Shown here: in pieces, positions 40,355 through 50,800 of the stretch | How positions within the stretch are numbered: the first letter of the stretch is position 1 | Layout: every line of letters begins with the position of its first letter | Assembly: GCA_902784965.1 (NCBI GenBank) | Contig: CACZWU010000013.1 | Coordinates: forward strand, 1-51,100 | DNA from: an uncultured Bacteroidia bacterium | Lineage (GTDB): Bacteria; Bacteroidota; Bacteroidia; Bacteroidales; UBA932 | Direction of reading: 5' to 3' | Length of the DNA: 51,100 nucleotides | Position numbers and translations under genes: made by a program | The notes under the pieces: model-generated | The model's input: only the letters and a program-made list of their open reading frames with translations | Database searches by the model: none | Told to the model about the DNA's origin: nothing

Positions 40355-41637
40355 GGTCGTTCTATTTCCTTCATTTCAAAGGTGGTGATGTAGGTCGAGC
40401 CATCCTCGCGCTGGCGCAGGGCGGTCCACTTCATCACGCCTTCATTGATGCTGGCAATCTCCCACCATTCGCGGTTCACAACGGTATTCTCGCCGACATT
40501 CTTCCAGCGGGTGCAGAGCAGCACGCCGTCGACGAAGTAATCTGCAAACTCATCTTTGCTCTGCTGCCACTCGCCATTGACTTTTTCGTAGTAGTGGAAG
40601 GTGCCGTCGGAGAAATACTCCCAGCGGTGGTTCTCGCCGTCGTCGAACTCGGAGTGCTCACCGGTGCTGCGGCCTTCCCACAGGCCGACGATCGCCTGTT
40701 CATAGTCATCCTCGATCTTCTCAAACCGCTGTCTTTCATCCTTGGCTTCCTTGCCCCCTTCGTCTCCTTCCGGGCCGCGGGGAGGCTCAGGCAGGGTAAA
40801 GCTGCAGATAAAATCGGTGTTCGTGATATCCAGGATCAGATAGACGGAAGCCATTTGGGACCTGCCTTCTTTCACCTTCTTCAGCGCCACTTGATTTCCC
40901 TGGATGGTCACATCGAATTCCTCGGAATCCTCCCATCCGGGTTTTTTCGGTCCGGGAGCGGGCTTCGGACCCTGCCCCTGCCCGGGTTCAATATCCGGTT
41001 TTGGACCAGGAGGCGTCCCCTTATCATCATCCGGCTTGTCGAAAGCCCGGCTCATGAAGGCTTTTGTGGCAGATACGAAGGTCAGGACCGTCTTCCGGTT
41101 GGTCGGAGTAGGCTTGTCGTCGATGTCGGCGATCATCCACTTGCCCATGAGCTTCTCAGCCAGCCATCCCGGCGTGAGGCAGTTCGCCCACGTGGTCATC
41201 TGTGCCTTCATCTCCTCGGTGGCCCGGTGGTAGACCAATTCTTCCGGGTCCAGGAGGACGCCGTTGGTCAGTTTCATGGGCCAATAGTCTTCGTACGAAT
41301 GCATCACGCCGATGTCACCCGTGACAAGCATCTGGTATTTGAATTTCCCTTCCGGGCCGCGGACGTATTCGGCGCCGACCAGCTGCTCACCTTTGAGGAG
41401 GAAGAGTTCGTAATAGCCCGTGTTGTCAATAAAGAAAGCATAGTGTTCGACCACGCGGTCGTAAGGCATTTCATCAAAGGTTCCTTCTTCCGGATAGTCC
41501 GTCACCCATTCGCCCACGAGGTCGACCTGTCTCTTCGGGGAGGGATCGCCGCCCGGAATGCAGGCATTCATCGCTGCCAGACAGCCGAGCATAGCCACCG
41601 CCATGCAGCATCTTTTCAGTAAAGTCAGTAATGTCAT
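40351..41637 (-). CDS. Large lipoprotein with repeated lipocalin-like units
   Basis: 428 residues. Lipoprotein signal: hydrophobic N-terminus with AMNAC (Cys26). Similar beta-rich units recur: LVGEWVTDYPEEGTF... (about 40-130), MGKWMIADIDDK... (about 165-205) and IVGLWEGRSTGEHSEF... (about 316-425), each starting with the (L/M/V)xGxW motif of lipocalin-like domains. A Pro/Gly-rich linker (PGPKPDIEPGQGQGPKPAPG) separates the second and third units. Function unknown, probably surface or periplasmic. A TATATTTG box (minus, 41678-41685) drives it together with the phosphatase gene. Confidence 0.7.
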   Translation of the reverse strand: MTLLTLLKRCCMAVAMLGCLAAMNACIPGGDPSPKRQVDLVGEWVTDYPEEGTFDEMPYDRVVEHYAFFIDNTGYYELFLLKGEQLVGAEYVRGPEGKFKYQMLVTGDIGVMHSYEDYWPMKLTNGVLLDPEELVYHRATEEMKAQMTTWANCLTPGWLAEKLMGKWMIADIDDKPTPTNRKTVLTFVSATKAFMSRAFDKPDDDKGTPPGPKPDIEPGQGQGPKPAPGPKKPGWEDSEEFDVTIQGNQVALKKVKEGRSQMASVYLILDITNTDFICSFTLPEPPRGPEGDEGGKEAKDERQRFEKIEDDYEQAIVGLWEGRSTGEHSEFDDGENHRWEYFSDGTFHYYEKVNGEWQQSKDEFADYFVDGVLLCTRWKNVGENTVVNREWWEIASINEGVMKWTALRQREDGSTYITTFEMKEIERP

Positions 41638-41677
41638 ACGATTGTCTATTTATAGTGTGATTATACGGGTTTGCTTA

Positions 41678-41685
41678 CAAATATA
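41678..41685 (-). promoter_or_regulatory. -7 box of the lipoprotein-phosphatase operon
   Basis: Minus strand TATATTTG, exact TAnnTTTG match, 40 bases before ATG 41637. Confidence 0.6.
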
Positions 41686-41706
41686 GTAAAAATCATTCAA
41701 AATAAC

Positions 41707-41714
41707 TAAATTTG
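41707..41714 (+). promoter_or_regulatory. -7 box of the NRPS/export locus
   Basis: TAAATTTG, exact TAnnTTTG match, 26 bases before ATG 41741. It is the only clear promoter ahead of the + strand genes 41741-51100, whose gaps are 26 bases or less. Confidence 0.6.
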
Positions 41715-41740
41715 TATCGGAAGCACAGGAATCCGGATCC

Positions 41741-43553
41741 ATGGCCCAACGCAAGGATTATATCGTCAGCACTTCGTTCAGAACGTATCTGACAGCGACC
41801 ATCCTGACGATGGTCATCGAACAGTTGTGCCTGATCTTCGATGGTATCATCATGTCCCATCTCATGGGACCCGATGCGATGTCGGCCATCAACCTGATGG
41901 GGCCTTTCGGGATGATCGTCGGTGGGGCCTTTCGGGATGATCGTCGGTGCCGTGTTCTTCCTGTTCGCCGTGGGTGGCAGCCTCCTGGCCGGCAAGGCCA
42001 TCGGCCGGCAGGACTTTATCCGGAGCCGGCAGTTATTCACCGTGTCGGTGCTGGCCGGACTCGTCTCCTCGGTCGCCATTATCGCGATATGCCTGCCCTT
42101 GCTGCCCCAACTGGTGCGGTTGCTGTGCCCGGATGCGCGCCTGCAGCCCTACCTGCGTGATTATATGCGCATGTACCTCCTGGTGACGCCGATAGTCACG
42201 CTTTCCGGTACGCTGAAACAGTTTACGGGGGTGGACGGCAGTCCGGCCGTGGTAACCCGGGCTGTCATCCTGACCATGATCCTGAACGTAATCTTCGACG
42301 TGCTGCTTGTCGCCGGCTTCGGCATGGGTCTCGACGGTTCAGCGCTGGCCACCGGCATCAGCGAACTGGGGGCTTCCGCTGTCATGCTTCGATATGTCTT
42401 CTCCCCGCGCAGTTCACTTGGATTTGAGAGGCACGTCCCAAAATGGAGAGAATTTCTCGCGGGCAGTGTAAAGGAAGGTTCCTCCCTCGTGCTGGGCATC
42501 ATCATACTTCCCCCCATCATGCTGGGTGTCAACCGCATTGTCCTGGATGCGCAGGGCGCGGACGGCGCTTTCATCCTTTCGATATGCAACCAATCCTTGT
42601 CCTTCACGATGCTGGTCCTCGCCGGTTGTTGCAACGCCCTGTCTGCATTGGGCAGCGTGATGGTTGGGGAAAAGGACTATCAAGGCCTGCGGATGCTCTT
42701 CGCACGCGCTTTCAGGTTGACGATCGCATTTACCGCGCTGGTGACTGTCGTCATCCTCATCTGGCCCGAAGGGCTGGCATCGCTGTTCGGCGGCTCCTCC
42801 CAGTATTGGAAAGACCTGTGCCGTACTCCGCTGCGCGAATACGTGCTGGTGTTCCTTCCCTATGTCGTCTACATGATCAGCCGCTTCGTCTATCTGCTGA
42901 CAGATCGCCGCGTGCTCAGCGCCATCCTGGGCACGATGACCTTCGTGCTGTTGCTGCCCGCCATATGGATCATGGCCAGGTTGATTCCCGAGCACATCTG
43001 GCTCGCTTATCCCGCCGTAGCCTTACTGACCCTGGCCTTCCAACTCGTCTCGGTGACTTGGATCTCCAGGAAGGAAAAGAACGATGTTTACTGGTTTACG
43101 CTCATCCCCAAGGAGGACGGTGTAACCAACAAGAAGAGCTTGTCGATCGCCTACGACCGCTCCGACCTTGAGGACAGCCTGGTCCAGCTCAACGATTACC
43201 TGAAGGGGCTTTCCCTCTCTGATACGATGGTATTCCGTACGAGCCTCGTGGTGGAGGAACTGGCCAAGAACATCAGCTCACACGCCGTGGCGCATCCCCG
43301 CCCGACGCAGTGCTTTGACCTGATGATCCGCCTGGATGACGACGGGTCTCTCAACCTGGTCGTGAAAGACGACGGTACGCCCTTCGATCCGATGGCCCAG
43401 AAACCCCGGCAGTACACGGCCGATGAGTTGTTGGACCTGGACCCTTCGGAGTTGCGGTTCGGCCTGCTGCTGGCCAAGAACAGCTGCTCCGAGATGCGCT
43501 ACCGTGCCATGTACGGACTCAATGTAACCTATGCAACGATGAAGGAGGAATAA
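41741..43553 (+). CDS. MATE exporter fused to an anti-sigma-type ATPase domain; frame broken by a 25-bp duplication
   Basis: Read as one gene, ATG 41741 codes for MAQRKDYIVSTSFRTYLTAT and the first MATE helices up to NLMGPFGMIVG. A 25-bp unit (TGGGGCC...CGTCGG) is present twice at 41898-41922 and 41923-41947, which shifts the frame by one; the rest is open in the second frame from GTG 41922 to 43553. With one unit removed the protein is ~595 residues. The first ~440 form MATE membrane helices; the last ~150 (from IAYDRSDLEDSLVQL) are a HATPase_c_2/RsbW-like fold with N-box VVEELAKNISSHA, G1-type VKDDGTPFDPM and FGLLLAKNS. A transporter joined to such an ATPase is unusual. As written, translation from the ATG ends at 42160; a GTG at 41922 could start the second part. 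Confidence 0.8.
41898..41947 (+). repeat. 25-bp perfect tandem duplication within the MATE-ATPase gene
   Basis: Two identical 25-base units back to back (41898-41922, 41923-41947). Because 25 is not a multiple of three, the duplication shifts the reading frame, and deleting one unit restores it exactly. Confidence 0.92.
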
Positions 43554-43557
43554 AACC

Positions 43558-44229
43558 ATGATTGATTTCAAGGGCATCCACAAGACCTATCCCGGCGAAG
43601 TTCCCCTCCACGTCCTCAAGGGAGTGGATCTCCACATTGATGAGGGCGAGCTGGTCAGCATCATGGGCGCCTCCGGTTCCGGGAAGAGCACCATGCTCAA
43701 TATCATGGGCATCCTCGACGATTACGACGAAGGGGAGTATCGCCTGGCGGGCAAACTCGTGAGAAACCTGGACGACAGGACCGAAGCGATCTACCGAAAC
43801 AAGCTGATCGGCTTCATCTTCCAGTCGTTCAACCTGATATACTACAAGAACGCCATGGAGAACGTGGCCCTGCCGCTCTATTACCGGGGCGTGAAGCGCA
43901 AGGAACGCAACGATCTGGCCATGGAGTACCTGGACAAAGTCGGCCTGGCCGAACACTGGCATCACCTGCCGATGCAGCTCTCCGGCGGCCAGCGCCAGCG
44001 GGTAGCCATCGCCCGGGCGCTGATCACGCATCCCAAGATTCTCCTGGCCGATGAGCCGACGGGTGCGCTGGACAGCAAGACCACGCAGGAGGTGATGGAC
44101 ATGCTCTGCGAAGTGAACCGCAAGGAGGGGCAGACGGTCGTCATCGTCACCCATGAGCAGGAAATCGCCAACCAGACCGACCGGAGGATTTTCTTCAAGG
44201 ACGGCGTGATATACAAGGACGAGAGATGA
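43558..44229 (+). CDS. ABC exporter ATP-binding protein (MacB type)
   Basis: 223 residues, standard LolD/MacB ATPase size. Walker A GASGSGKST (about 39-47), Q-loop FQSFNLI, signature LSGGQRQRVAIARAL, Walker B ILLADEPTGALD and H-loop VTHEQE. It would power the two permeases that follow, probably exporting the product of the NRPS downstream. GGAGG (43544-43548) lies nine bases before the ATG, inside the end of the upstream gene. Its stop overlaps the first permease start (ATGA). Confidence 0.92.
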   Translation: MIDFKGIHKTYPGEVPLHVLKGVDLHIDEGELVSIMGASGSGKSTMLNIMGILDDYDEGEYRLAGKLVRNLDDRTEAIYRNKLIGFIFQSFNLIYYKNAMENVALPLYYRGVKRKERNDLAMEYLDKVGLAEHWHHLPMQLSGGQRQRVAIARALITHPKILLADEPTGALDSKTTQEVMDMLCEVNRKEGQTVVIVTHEQEIANQTDRRIFFKDGVIYKDER

Positions 44230-45455
44230 ACGATCTGATCAATGAGGTGCTGACCTCCATGAAGAGCAACCGCCAGCGCATCATGCTGACGGGCTTTGCC
44301 ATCGCCTGGGGCATGTTCAGCCTTGTGGTGATGCTGGGGTCGGCAGGAGGTATACAGAAAGGCATGTTCAAGAGTTCTTCCCTCGACATGCCTCAGTATA
44401 CCACCATCACCACCGGCAAAACGTCCATGGCCTGGAACGGTATGGGCACCGACAGGCTGGTGAAGCTTACCCTCGACGACGCCGAGGCCCTCGAACGGCA
44501 GCGCTTCGACCATGTCGACGACGTCTTCCCCGTTTTCAGTCAGCCCGCCCTGGCTTCCTGCGTCAATGATTATCTGAAGACCGCGCTGACCGGGTGCGCC
44601 CCGGGCTATATCGTCTCGCAATACAACACGATCCTCCGCGGCCGGGACATCAATGCGACCGACCTGCAGGAACGCCGCAAGGTCTGTGTGCTTTCCGACC
44701 GTTTGTGTGAGGAACTGTTTGGTGGAGCCGACCCTGTCGGCTGGCGCCTGAACTTCGACGGCAATTCCTTCCTGGTGGTCGGGGAATGCAAGAGCCGCCA
44801 CGATTACAGCATCGTCGAGGCGTTTGCACCCATCTCCACCGTGATGGCGATGTACAGTCCGGACGACCCGGCCCTGGGCATGATACAGGTGACGTATTCC
44901 GGCATCGAGGACCTCGGAGAGCTGCAGCGCCTGACCTCCAGTCTGCGGGGCTTCCTTTCACCGCGCCTGATGTGCAGCCCGAAGGACAACAAAGCGCTGG
45001 TGATCCGGAACGACTTTGAAACGGTGATAGGCTTGTCGAAGATACTGACCTATATGGGCGTCTTCGTGTGGATCATCGGCATAGCCACCCTGATCACAGG
45101 CGTGGTGGGCGTATCCAACATCATGCTCATCACGGTGCGGGAACGCACCCGGGAGTTGGGGGTACGCCGGGCCATGGGTGCGAGCCGGGGAAGCATCATC
45201 CGGCTGGTGCTCCTGGAGTCGGTCATCATCACCGCGATTTTCGGCTATATCGGCATGATGCTCGGAATCGGGATGACACAATTGCTGTCGGCCGTCCTGG
45301 GTGGCGTTATTCCTTATTTTACCGACCCTACGGTGAAGTTCAGTACCATCATAGGATGTAACATCATCCTGATTCTCGCAGGAATAGCAGCCGGTTACGT
45401 GCCGGCGCGAAGGGCTTCCCACTGCAAGATTGTGGATGCGCTGATAGCAAGATGA
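44226..45455 (+). CDS. MacB/FtsX-type ABC permease 1
   Basis: 409 residues: N-terminal membrane helix (IMLTGFAIAWGMFSLVVMLG), a periplasmic MacB_PCD region to about residue 270, then three helices with the FtsX signature (VVGVSNIMLITVRERTRELG VRRAMGA). MacB-like permeases transmit ATP-driven conformational force to the periplasm with a MacA adaptor and an outer-membrane TolC-type channel. It overlaps the ATPase gene by four bases. Confidence 0.9.
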   Translation: MNDLINEVLTSMKSNRQRIMLTGFAIAWGMFSLVVMLGSAGGIQKGMFKSSSLDMPQYTTITTGKTSMAWNGMGTDRLVKLTLDDAEALERQRFDHVDDVFPVFSQPALASCVNDYLKTALTGCAPGYIVSQYNTILRGRDINATDLQERRKVCVLSDRLCEELFGGADPVGWRLNFDGNSFLVVGECKSRHDYSIVEAFAPISTVMAMYSPDDPALGMIQVTYSGIEDLGELQRLTSSLRGFLSPRLMCSPKDNKALVIRNDFETVIGLSKILTYMGVFVWIIGIATLITGVVGVSNIMLITVRERTRELGVRRAMGASRGSIIRLVLLESVIITAIFGYIGMMLGIGMTQLLSAVLGGVIPYFTDPTVKFSTIIGCNIILILAGIAAGYVPARRASHCKIVDALIAR

Positions 45456-45476
45456 CCATTGAACGGAGGTAAGCTT

Positions 45477-46736
45477 ATGTTTGACAAGGATTTCTGGCAG
45501 GAGGTTTGGGAAACCATCAGAAGGCAGAAGGTGCGTTCGCTGATGACCGCCTTCGGCGTATTCTGGGGCCTGCTGATCCTGATGTTCATGGTAGGCGCAG
45601 GAGTGGGCTTCAACAGCGGCGTCACTATGCATACAAAGGCCATGTCGAGCAATACCGTGGGGTATTTCACCTTCCCTACCACGATTGCTTACGGTGGTTT
45701 GGAGCGCGGACGCCGGTGGGTCATCACCGATGCCGACATCCAAGCCATCGAGCAGAAGTTCCCCGGCTCCATCCACGACCAGGTGCTTGTACTGGAGGTT
45801 CCCTCTCCCGGAGAGACCCAGCTGGTGAAAAGCGATTCCTACAGTGACATGGTCATTGTGGCGGGCGCAACCGACAATTATCCTTCCATCTCTCCGCTCC
45901 GTATCCTCGACGGACGCTTCATCAGCAAGTTCGACCTGATCGAGAGCCGGAAGGTCTGCGTGCTTGGAGAGCATCTGGCAGCCAAGCTTTTCCCGGGCCA
46001 GGAAGCCGTAGGAAAGGACGTCCATCTGGAAGGATTCAGCTGCAAGGTCGTGGGCGTGATGCGGAAGACAAGTCCGCTCTTCCACATGGGCCCCAACGAG
46101 TCGGAAAGCCTCTACCTTCCTCTCTCTACCGCACAGCTGCTCTACAACCATTGGGACGAACAGAACATAGCCTTGTTCCATCTGAACGAGGAATACCCTT
46201 CCGACAAGTATTACAGGCAGTTCGGAGACCTGCTCTACCAGCGGCATTCCATCGCTCCCAACGACGCAGAAGCCATGTTCCAGGTCGACCTGAAGGCGCA
46301 GCTCAGCCAGATGAGCGTCGTGGGCGACGGCATCAACCTGCTGTTGTGGCTCGTGGGCCTGGGCACCCTGCTGGCCGGCCTGATCGGCATCGCCAACATC
46401 ATGATGGTCACCGTCAAGGAGCGTACCCAGGAGATTGGTGTTCGCCGCGCCCTGGGTGCGATGCCCTCCGCAATCATACGCCAGATCATGTGCGAGAGCC
46501 TGGTGCTCACCCTGGCCGCCGGCATCGCCGGCCTTGTGGCGGGTTTCTGGGGAGTATATCTGGTCAGCAGCCGTCTGGCCACGGAAGAAGGCAGCCTGTT
46601 CGACAACCCGCATGTGCCTTTCATTGCAGCTATCGCGGCCCTTGCTGTCCTCGTTGCCGGAGGCTTGCTTGCGGGATGGATACCCGCAAAGCGCGCGCTT
46701 TCTATAAAGGCAATAGAAGCCCTCAGAGAAGAATAG
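45477..46736 (+). CDS. MacB/FtsX-type ABC permease 2
   Basis: 419 residues from ATG 45477, chosen for its GGAGGT at 45465-45470; an upstream TTG at 45459 is less likely. Same plan as permease 1: membrane helix (MTAFGVFWGLLILMFMVGAG), periplasmic MacB_PCD domain, and a C-terminal FtsX part with GIANIMMVTVKERTQEIG VRRALGA. The two permeases probably form a heterodimer. It ends 15 bases before the adaptor gene. Confidence 0.9.
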   Translation: MFDKDFWQEVWETIRRQKVRSLMTAFGVFWGLLILMFMVGAGVGFNSGVTMHTKAMSSNTVGYFTFPTTIAYGGLERGRRWVITDADIQAIEQKFPGSIHDQVLVLEVPSPGETQLVKSDSYSDMVIVAGATDNYPSISPLRILDGRFISKFDLIESRKVCVLGEHLAAKLFPGQEAVGKDVHLEGFSCKVVGVMRKTSPLFHMGPNESESLYLPLSTAQLLYNHWDEQNIALFHLNEEYPSDKYYRQFGDLLYQRHSIAPNDAEAMFQVDLKAQLSQMSVVGDGINLLLWLVGLGTLLAGLIGIANIMMVTVKERTQEIGVRRALGAMPSAIIRQIMCESLVLTLAAGIAGLVAGFWGVYLVSSRLATEEGSLFDNPHVPFIAAIAALAVLVAGGLLAGWIPAKRALSIKAIEALREE

Positions 46737-46751
46737 TAAAAATATGATTAT

Positions 46752-47852
46752 ATGAAAAAGATCGTTAAAGCCGTTGTCTGGTGTCTCGTAGCCGTGTTCG
46801 TAGTCTATACGTTCTACTTCCTCTGGAAGCAGTCGCAACCCGAGCCGGAAATCTATGAGCTGATCACTCCGAAGCTGCGCGACATCCGGAAGACGACCGT
46901 GGCCACCGGCAAGCTTACGCCGCGCCGACAGGTGAGCGTAAAACCCCAGATTACCGGCGTCATTACCCAGATTCTGGTCAAGCCCGGCGAGATGGTCAGT
47001 GCCGGACAGGAGCTGGCGCACATCCGGATTATTCCCGACATGAGCCAGCTTAACACCGCCCAGACGGCCGTTGAGAGCGCCCGTATCGAGCTGGAAGAGT
47101 TGCAGCGCCAGTGGGACCGCACCCGGCGGCTTTACGAGAAGGAAGTCATCAGCCGGGAAGAGTATGAGCAGGCGGAGACGCGATACAGGATAGCGAAAGA
47201 GAAGCTCGCTGCCGCCGAAGCCCAGTATGAGGTGGTGACCAAGGGCTCTTCGAAACGTTCAGGCAGCATCAACACCACAATCGTCACCAGTCCCATGAGA
47301 GGCATGGTGCTCAACGTTCCCGTCAAGGAAGGGTCGTCGGTATCTGCGACCAGCATGTTCTCTGACGGTACCACCATCTGCACGGTGGCCGACATGAACG
47401 ACGTGATGTTCAAGGGCAGCATCGACGAGACGGAAGTGGCAAGACTGCGTGTGGGGATGCCCACCGTCCTGGTGCTCGGCGCGATGCAGGATGTCGCCAT
47501 CCCCGCCGAACTGGAATATATCTCACCGGAAGGGGAGGAGAAGAACGGCGTGATCAAGTTTGAACTGTGGGCGGCCGCCACCATTCCCGAGGGCGTTGAC
47601 GTCCGTTCCGGCTACAGCGTCAACGCAAGGGTAGTCACGGAGGAACACGATGGCGTTCTTTCCATCGAGGAATCGTCCGTGCTGTTCGATGGCGGCTCGG
47701 CATACGTCTGGCGCCTCACCTCCGACCCTGCGGATACCGAATCGCAGAAATGGGAGCGCGTACCCGTAAAGGTGGGCATCAGCGACGGCATCTACGTGGA
47801 AGTGCTGGATGGGGTCCGGAATGGAGATTACCTCCGCGGAAACAAGAGATAA
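46752..47852 (+). CDS. MacA/HlyD-type periplasmic adaptor
   Basis: 366 residues. N-terminal membrane anchor (AVVWCLVAVFVVYTFYFLW). Barrel-sandwich (VATGKLTPRRQVSVKPQITG, ILVKPGEMVSAGQ), an alpha-helical hairpin (about 95-165, coiled-coil with LEELQRQWDRTRRLYEKEV), then beta-barrel/membrane-proximal parts. It links MacB-like permeases to an outer-membrane channel; no TolC-like gene is in the window. The NRPS gene starts 17 bases after its stop. Confidence 0.9.
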   Translation: MKKIVKAVVWCLVAVFVVYTFYFLWKQSQPEPEIYELITPKLRDIRKTTVATGKLTPRRQVSVKPQITGVITQILVKPGEMVSAGQELAHIRIIPDMSQLNTAQTAVESARIELEELQRQWDRTRRLYEKEVISREEYEQAETRYRIAKEKLAAAEAQYEVVTKGSSKRSGSINTTIVTSPMRGMVLNVPVKEGSSVSATSMFSDGTTICTVADMNDVMFKGSIDETEVARLRVGMPTVLVLGAMQDVAIPAELEYISPEGEEKNGVIKFELWAAATIPEGVDVRSGYSVNARVVTEEHDGVLSIEESSVLFDGGSAYVWRLTSDPADTESQKWERVPVKVGISDGIYVEVLDGVRNGDYLRGNKR

Positions 47853-47869
47853 TCCATAATTTTCGTCCG

Positions 47870-50800
47870 GTGAGCAGAGAGGAGCAAGAGGCCCTGATCA
47901 GGCTTGGAACAGGAGAGAGGGTGGAATACGACCCCTCCGAAACCTTTGTTTCCCTTTTCAGGAAGCAGGCGACGCTCCGCCCGGAAGCAACTGCGTTGGT
48001 GGATGAGGTCAGCACCATCACCTACGCGGAACTCGACAGGAAATCGGACATCCTGGCCAGAAACCTGATTCAGGCCGGTGTGGTGCAAGACAGCGTCGTA
48101 GCCATCATGCTGCCCAGAAGGAAAGAGTTCATCATAGCAGTCCTGGGAGTATTCAAAGCGGGAGGAGCTTATGTCGCCCTGGACTGCGAGTATCCTGCAG
48201 AACGCCTGCAATACATGCTGGAAGATTCTGAAGCGAAGGTGCTTATCAACAGCGCGGACATGTTGGACGGACCGTACTGCGGGCCGGTGGACAACAGCCG
48301 GCCCGAATCCCTTGCCTGCCTGATCTATACCTCCGGATCTACTGGAAGGCCCAAGGGAGTGATGATAGAGCACAGGAACCTGAGGGATTGCGTCTTTGTC
48401 CTGAGCCGGATCATGATGAGCGGCGAACGCTGGGCCGAGTTCGCCAGTTTCAGTTTCGGCGCATCCATAGTAAGCTCTTTCGGCCCTCTCGGCGTGGGGG
48501 CGACGCTTCATATCCTGTCGTCTGATTTGCGCCGTAGCATGGGTGGCATGGCCCGGTATTTCTTGGACAACGACATCACCGGGGTTTTCTTCGGCACACA
48601 GGTGGGCTCTGACATGCTCTCCAGTTTCGAAAAACTTCATCTCAGGAAGGTGCTCGTGGGAGGAGAGGCCATGAAACCTGTCAAGCCCCGTACTTCGGAA
48701 ATACAGGTCATCAACTTTTATGGCCTCTCGGAACACCTGATGGCCTGCTCCTACGTGCTGGAGCAAGGAAAGGATTATGACAGGATTCCCATAGGACGGC
48801 CTCTGCCCAACGTCACCCTGTTCGTCGTCGACGGGGAAGGAAGGCTCCTGCCCCGGGGAGAGACGGGAGAATTGTGCCTGGTAGGAAAGACGCTGACGCG
48901 CGGCTACTGGAAACAGGAGGGACTGACGAAGGAAAAGTATACGGAATGTCCCTTCATGCCGGGGAAGCGCATGTACCATACCGGCGACCTGGTACGATGG
49001 AACGAAGACGGCAACCTGGAATATCTCGGGCGAGCTGACAGCCAGGTGCAGCTGAGGGGTTTCCGCATAGAACTGGGAGAGATAGAGAACCGTGCGTGCA
49101 AGTTCGAGGGTATCAGGCAGGCGGCGGCGAGGCTTCACGACGAGCGTTTCCTTTGCCTCTACTATACCGCTTCCTCTCCCGTCGACAAGAGAGCGCTCAA
49201 GGGATTCATTTCCAGGGCACTGCCCGGGTTTATGGTGCCCACTGCCTTCATGCAGCTCGACAGCATGCCCCTCACACCCAGCGGCAAGATAGACAGGAAA
49301 CTGTTGCCTGAGCCGGAGATAGACCTGCAGGAGATTGTGCCGCCCGCCACGGAGACGGAGCGGAAGCTGTTCGACATCGTGGCAGAACTCCTGAAGATGA
49401 GTGACTTTGGCGTGACGAACAACCTGATATCCCTGGGCTTTTCGTCCCTTTCCGCAATGCGCCTGGCCCTGGCCGTCCAACAAAGGATGCAGGCACAGGT
49501 AAGAATGGCCGACATCATGCAGGACCCCACGGTCCGCGGCATCGCCACCCATTTGTCTTCGTCCGTCTCAAATCTTCCGTCCTACGGGCGTCGCGCGCTG
49601 TACCCGCTGACGGAGAACCAGCGAGGCATATACATCGACTGGGAGATGAACCGGGGCAGCACGCAGTACAACATCGCCAGTCTGTATCGCTTTGCATCCG
49701 CAGATGTCGAGCGGCTCGGCGGCGCCCTCAAGGCCGCCGTGGAGGCCCACGGCTACCTGAAGGCACGGCTGACGCTGGCAGATGGCACTGTGATGCAGGA
49801 GCGACACGACGACGAACCTGCCGAGGTGATTTTGACAACGATGGACCATGAACCCGGAGCGTCTTACTTCCAGGACAAGGTGAGACCTTTTGACCTGTTC
49901 AACGACAGGCTGTACCGCCTGGAGGTCATTACCACGCCCTCGGGTGTCTATCTATTCATCGACATCCACCATATCATCTTCGACGGCCTGTCGGCTTCCA
50001 TATTCCTGGACGACCTGCGCAAGGTTTACCAGGGCGGACAGTTGCTTCCTGAAAGCTATGAGCTCTACGATTTCGCGCTTTACGAGCAGGAGACAGTTGT
50101 CGGCGAAGCCATGGAAGCGGCGGAGAAGTATTTCGACGGTATTATGTCTGCATCGACGGCTTTGTGTTTCCCCGACTCGTCAAAGCCGGATGGGAAGGCA
50201 TATGCGAAGATCGAGACCAGAATTCCTTCCGCGGCCATCGACACTTTCTGCCATGCCAATGGCGTGACAGCCAGCAGCTACCTGCAGGCGGCCTTCGCCG
50301 AGACCATGAGCCGTCTGACACGTGAGCCGGGTGGGTTGCATCTGACCGTCAGCAACGGGAGGGGGGCGAGTCCAGCGCTGATGTCGAGCGTCGGCATGTT
50401 CGTCAGAACAATACCTGTCGTACGGCCTTCGACTGCAGAAGGAGTCACGACCAGCGACTTTGTAAAATCCATGCATGCACAGCTCCAGCAGAGCTATACG
50501 CATGAGTATTACCCCTATACCCGTTTTGTGGAGCGACACGGGATACATGCCGGGATCATGTTCGTCTATCAGGGCGGCGTCTTCGAAGGAAGAGAGATCG
50601 AAGGGGCACAGCAGCGGATGCTGGATCCCGACCTGGCCAAGTTCCCGATCACGGTGACCGCTTATCCCCGGGAAGGCGCTTACGTCATCATGATTGAGTA
50701 TGACGGCAGGCGCTACGGGAGCAAGGACATGGCGCTGGTGGCCAAGGCCATCGGCAACATGTCGCTGAGCATGTCTTCTGAGAAACTGCTGTCGGAGGCA

